From assembly GCA_023101725.1 (NCBI GenBank), contig JALJCO010009114.1, forward strand, positions 558,001 through 622,000: a stretch of 64,000 bases of DNA, read 5' to 3'. Under the pieces are notes generated by a model that saw nothing but the letters and a program-made list of their open reading frames with translations, made no database searches and was not told where the DNA came from. A program made the position numbers and the translations under genes. The DNA comes from Atherinomorus stipes. Lineage: Eukaryota; Chordata; Actinopteri; Atheriniformes; Atherinidae. Position 1 is the stretch's first letter. Each line of letters starts with the position of its first letter. Positions 59,931 through 64,000 of this stretch are shown here, in pieces.

Positions 59931-60420
59931 TTAGGGGCCGATTATATCGTGCTTCCCTATCGGTATCGCCCTATATCGGCCTTAAAACTGAGTATCGGAC
60001 ATTGGCCACCCCACCAATATTTAACTGATCAGCCCGCTGTTTCTAAAAAACAAAAACTTCGTTTTTACAGACTTTAAAACTTCTAAAGACACTTTCTTTT
60101 AAGATGCTCTGTGTGAACAGAGTTTATAAACAGTCATTTGTGTAAATAACCAAATATCCCGTTTTTGGATATTGTTTTTTTTTTTCTCTCTATGGTCAGG
60201 GAGAAGAAAATCCAGGTCATTCTAGGATATAATGCACATGTTGTGTTTGATTTGTTATACATAACACAAGTTGAGGTATTTTTCTAATTTTGCACAAGGA
60301 ATGAATATTAGATAATTAATTTTTTTAGCTTTAATATCGGTATCAATAACGGTTATCGGCCACGTGAGTTTTAAAATATCGGCAAATCGGATCTTGGCCA
60401 AAATTCCAATATCCTGCATC
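59931..60420 (-). mobile_element. hAT-like MITE, TAGGGATGC family, copy 4 (rearranged)
   Basis: In inverse orientation relative to copies 1 and 2. The body CTATATCGGCCTTAAAACTG, AACTGATCAGCCCGCTGTTT and GGTTATCGGCCACGTGAGTT matches them. The middle (about 60090-60325) is foreign or diverged. The outermost 28 bp (59931-59958) are present in inverted orientation relative to the rest. The other end (AATATCCTGCATCAC) has lost the CCCTA terminus. Confidence 0.7.
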
Positions 60421-60532
60421 ACAAAAAACAGCAAGATACAATGACATAATACATGTACGACATGTAGGCACAAAAATATAATGAGACATCGAAATCAGCA
60501 TATATCTACAATATATTGCCAACCATTGACAC

Positions 60533-60859
60533 TATAGCCGCTTTCAGACTTGCATTGCGGAACATGAGCGGTAAAGTCCATCCGCTCTTTAAACGGGGGA
60601 ATCTCAGCAGACTTATTGCGTCCCGGGCGTTTCCAGACATCAGGACATTCAGTCAGCACAGCCACACCCCCTTAAACTCTATCCAGAACATCTTCTTGTG
60701 CGTTGAGCCAAACATTTCCATTCTTATGACATGGGAACCAGCCGGTACATGTCTGCTTCATCTACGAGGTAAAAGATAGTTCGCATGTCTGAATGCAAAC
60801 GTTAAAGGTCAAAGTCTGCACTATTACTGCTTTCCAGGGCAAGTCTGAAAGGGGCTTTA
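60533..60859. mobile_element. Short MITE, GCTTTCAGACTTGC ends
   Basis: The 327-bp element has left end TATAGCCGCTTTCAGACTTGC. The right end is the inverse, GCAAGTCTGAAAGGGGCTTTA. The interior includes GCGGTAAAGTCCATCCG. It codes for nothing. Target duplications are unclear. Confidence 0.7.
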
Positions 60860-61490
60860 TGAGTGTGGTGGATTGAGGACGCAATGTTGAACTTAACCCT
60901 TTGACATCTTTGGTCTCTGCTTGGAAATTGCATCCCCATAATGAAATGTGAATATCTGCAACAACGAAGTCTGTTTGAATATTTCTGGAGTCATATTAAA
61001 AGGAACATTTGTGAAATTTTAAGACATATAAAACTACCGGTATACGAGTTACTGGAGAGGGATAAATGATTGGCACATTACACAAACCAAAAGGTTTTAG
61101 GCTCACCTAAAAAAAACAATCGCTTTCAGAAACGAGAAAAGCACCCGGAGAGCTCACACCTCCGCCAAGCAGCCCAGTTCGCCCCCATATGGCCCTACCT
61201 CGCAATGATACAGAATACTTCAGAACATTCCTGGATCCATATGGTGATCTGGATCAACAACTAAATTTAATTAGTTCTTCCTTGTGCCTTTATCATCATT
61301 CCCTGAAAATTTAATCCAAATGCGTTTATCACTTTGTGAGTTATTTTTCTAACTAACAGGCGGACAAACGCAGGCAGTACGTCACCTCCTTCTGGGAGGT
61401 AATAATATGGATATATGGAGCTGCAATAATGCAGCTGTAGCTCTTATGATAGTGCAATATGTAAATATCCCCCACTTAGGGGAACTAAGG
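60860..61490. other. Intergenic, no feature seen
   Basis: AT-rich. No gene or repeat is recognised. Confidence 0.4.
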
Positions 61491-61860
61491 TCAGAAAATA
61501 GAATAGAATAGCTTTATAATCATCATATGGGGGCACAACAAACATAAGCAGCTGCCTCCGAATGGTGTACAGATAAGCTTCTTTAATATAAATAGAAATA
61601 AAAACAAACATAAAACAAGATTCCAACATATAAAAAATAGGCAAGATGTATACAACAGAGGTTTTAAAAGGTATTGAGATCTAATAAACAACAAAGTAAA
61701 ATAAATATGAGCAGTTATTTCACCACTAAAGTGACTGAGTTATTGCGTTGAGCTCAGCATTCTGATGGACCGTGGATACAAGCTGTTTCTCAGTCTGTCT
61801 TTATCAGGATCTGAGTCTCTTCCCTGATGGCAGCAGGTTAAACAGTTAAATTAATACTTG
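61491..61860 (-). repeat. Interspersed repeat with AATAGA tail, probably retroposed
   Basis: AGAAAATAGAATAGAATAGC followed by TTTATAATCATCATATGG resembles a retroposon 3' tail read backwards. About 250 bp further, GGATACAAGCTGTTTCTCAG and TCCCTGATGGCAGCAGGTTAAA are sequences I associate with a common fish interspersed repeat. Class (SINE or LINE) is not decided. Confidence 0.45.
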
Positions 61861-64000
61861 TAAACAGCTGTTTCTATCTGAAGAAAAGTCAGAATAGAAA
61901 GGCAGAAATAACCTGCAGAAGAAACATTCTTAGATGTTTTCATCACAACACTGGCCTAAAGCAAAAGGAAGTCAACAAGTATTACAAGTGAACTGTAAAG
62001 TTATAGCAGATCCTGCATCCTACTGTAAAACACTGTCATAAAAAACACAGTAATATACAGTAAAAATGAATTACAGTAAGTGCACTGTAAAATAAAGTAC
62101 TTGCAGTCGGATCCCAAATGTGTCACTGCGATTTTTCCTGCACAGTTTGAGCTCCTGGTTAAAACTGCAGCATGAAAACTATCAAAACAACCACCTCAGG
62201 AAAAAACTGTTCTTATGTTGAGTCATTTGTCATCATCTAGCACAAAGCTTTTGTCCAAACATATTAAATATCCTCAATGTAGAGCATTTACAGGTGGTTA
62301 ATATCAATTGTATATAGTCCTCTTCCAGGAGGTGAGAACTGTGTGGGTGTGTAGGTGATGAGCTGTGATCACACTGTAACAGGAGACATAAGAGTCAGTG
62401 TCGGGCAAGCTAATTATAATAATGTGCTGCAAATAGATGACACGTCATACATGCACAAACCATTAAACAAACACAAAAAAAAAGATGGAAAAGAAAAACA
62501 GGTAAGAAACAACAAAAGCAATCGCAAGAATAACTGATACATACAGACTATTTTCTTCCTGCTTCCTGACAAACAACTCGCATTTGATTGTAATGTTCTG
62601 GTCTAATAAAGCTGAGATTGGGATTTATTTTCTTTTCCATTATCTGCCTCTTGATAACAGTGAGGTAAATTATGTGGTGATTATGGTGGAAGGGGAGGCA
62701 CTGAGTCAATCAGAGTCCAAATGGAAACTGGATGGAACAAACACAAAATGATTATGGACAATCTGTCTCCAGGGACACAGACGGATAGATAGCTGGATGC
62801 TTGGTCATATTCTCAGCACGCTAAACAACTTTTGGATGATTCTAATCCTCGCAGCCCGCCCAGTGGATGGCCAATTCAGCCGACAGTATCAGCTGTGAAG
62901 GTTAAAGCTGCATTGAGACTCCTTGAAGCAAAGCAGCTGGGGAGAATTTTTATTAAAAAGCAACAGAAAAATGCGACTCTGCATGGGACCTGCAGATAGT
63001 CAAGGTTGGAATTCCTCCGAAAAGTTCACATCATAATGCTCTAGTGACTGATAAATTTCACTCCACATTGCTTCCACCTACAGGGACACCGGCGCCCCAC
63101 ATGCACGCAAACGCACACGCACACACAAGAGTGTGGCATGTACAGTTGTGCAGCCATGTGAATTCAAAGCCTTTAGGGAGACATAAATCCAGGCATCCTT
63201 GCACATACTTCCCACTGCAACAGAAAATACTCCTGTCATCCCCGGGGACTCATCCCTCCCTGTGCACACTGTAAAATCAGGTAAGCTTCCAGGAGGAGTT
63301 TCCTCGCTCTGCACCGGGATGCCCTGAGTTTCCACTATTAGTGTGTTGTTGGGTGAAACCTCTTTCACCCATTCTCCAAAACCATCCTGAAAGAGCTGGC
63401 ATGCCATAACTCACGCAGGCACCCATGCTTTTCAGCCAAGCCCCGGAGCTTCCCTGCAGGAGATTAAAGAGGAACACTGTGAACGCATGGGGAAACATTC
63501 GCTACTCAGAACACTTGTCTTCAGCGTCAAAAGAAAACTCACAAACAGCGTGTGAACGCAGAGGGAACTGTTGACATGCGCACAAATGCAGAGTCGCATG
63601 TATGATCTTGTGCTGCTTTCTGCAACAGCGATCGCTGCTGCTGCTTAATGGAAATCATACAGAACTTGCAGTTTTTCTAAATGCACGCCCTCTCCGCTCG
63701 TCTTGTGTGAATACACTCTCTCCTATCAGCTGCCGCTGTGGAGACGCGGGCCTGCTAAATTAAATCTAGCCTGTTGAGAATAAAGCTATTTTTACCAGCA
63801 TCATGAGACTGAGACTCAATCCAAGCTGGAGCTGCCTATAAAGACGAGAGGCAATCTTGGGTCTGAATGGGTCTGAACGCTCAATCAGCAATACACTGCA
63901 CTCCAAAGGAAATAAGGCAACCACTTCCATCCTGACATTGATTTCTTTCACTTCCCTTCTCATCACGATCACAGCTGGTCACATAACTCTCTGTTATGCT
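61861..64000. other. Intergenic, no supported gene
   Basis: About 2.1 kb to the window edge. The overlapping minus-strand frames at 63078-63498 are the longest here (109 and 73 codons) and have an AG/GT-like context, but match no protein I know. The rest shows nothing. Confidence 0.4.

Overview
This window is vertebrate nuclear DNA, almost certainly from a ray-finned (teleost) fish. It holds short, well-spliced coding exons separated by kilobase introns. The rest is AT-rich and crowded with repeats typical of teleosts: Tc1/mariner elements with long inverted repeats, many small hAT-like MITEs with 8-bp target duplications, TTAA-flanked foldback MITEs, an L2-like LINE 3' end, a tRNA-derived SINE and long microsatellites. 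I see nothing bacterial, plasmid-like, phage-like or CRISPR-like. The species cannot be fixed from the sequence.

One protein-coding gene can be supported: the 5' part of ctnna1 (alpha-E-catenin) on the minus strand. From 5' to 3' it has a GC-rich promoter and non-coding first exon (about 27343-27600), then five coding exons at 24884-25001, 24345-24540, 14613-14779, 9486-9605 and 8013-8282. All splice sites are canonical GT-AG and the reading phases join without a break. Together they encode residues 1-286, which is the beta-catenin-binding and dimerisation N domain plus the start of the middle domain. The remaining roughly 620 residues lie beyond the left edge of the window, after an intron longer than 8 kb.

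Within ctnna1, the introns carry a Tc1-like element that was itself hit by a MITE (5771-7086), four hAT-like MITEs (768, 10413, 11232 and 22697), a truncated relative (15423), an L2-like fragment (13378-13827) and other foldback repeats.

To the right of the promoter (27.6-64 kb) I find no convincing gene. This stretch looks intergenic or like introns of an unseen gene. It contains degraded Tc1/mariner copies (27.9-29.4, 31.5-32.6, 41.3-42.1 and 56.4-57.3 kb), a CpG-bearing foldback MITE (30.0-31.2 kb), a TA/TG/TAGA compound microsatellite (31.69-31.96 kb), two adjacent TTAA-type MITEs (48.2-49.9 kb) with a half-copy at 52.7 kb, a duplicated tRNA-derived SINE (53.34-53.76 kb), and long stretches with no recognisable content.

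The most interesting observations concern transposon biology: adjacent independent hAT insertions in two copies of one host repeat, nested and adjacent insertions, and a micro-inverted MITE terminus. I found no new multi-gene system.
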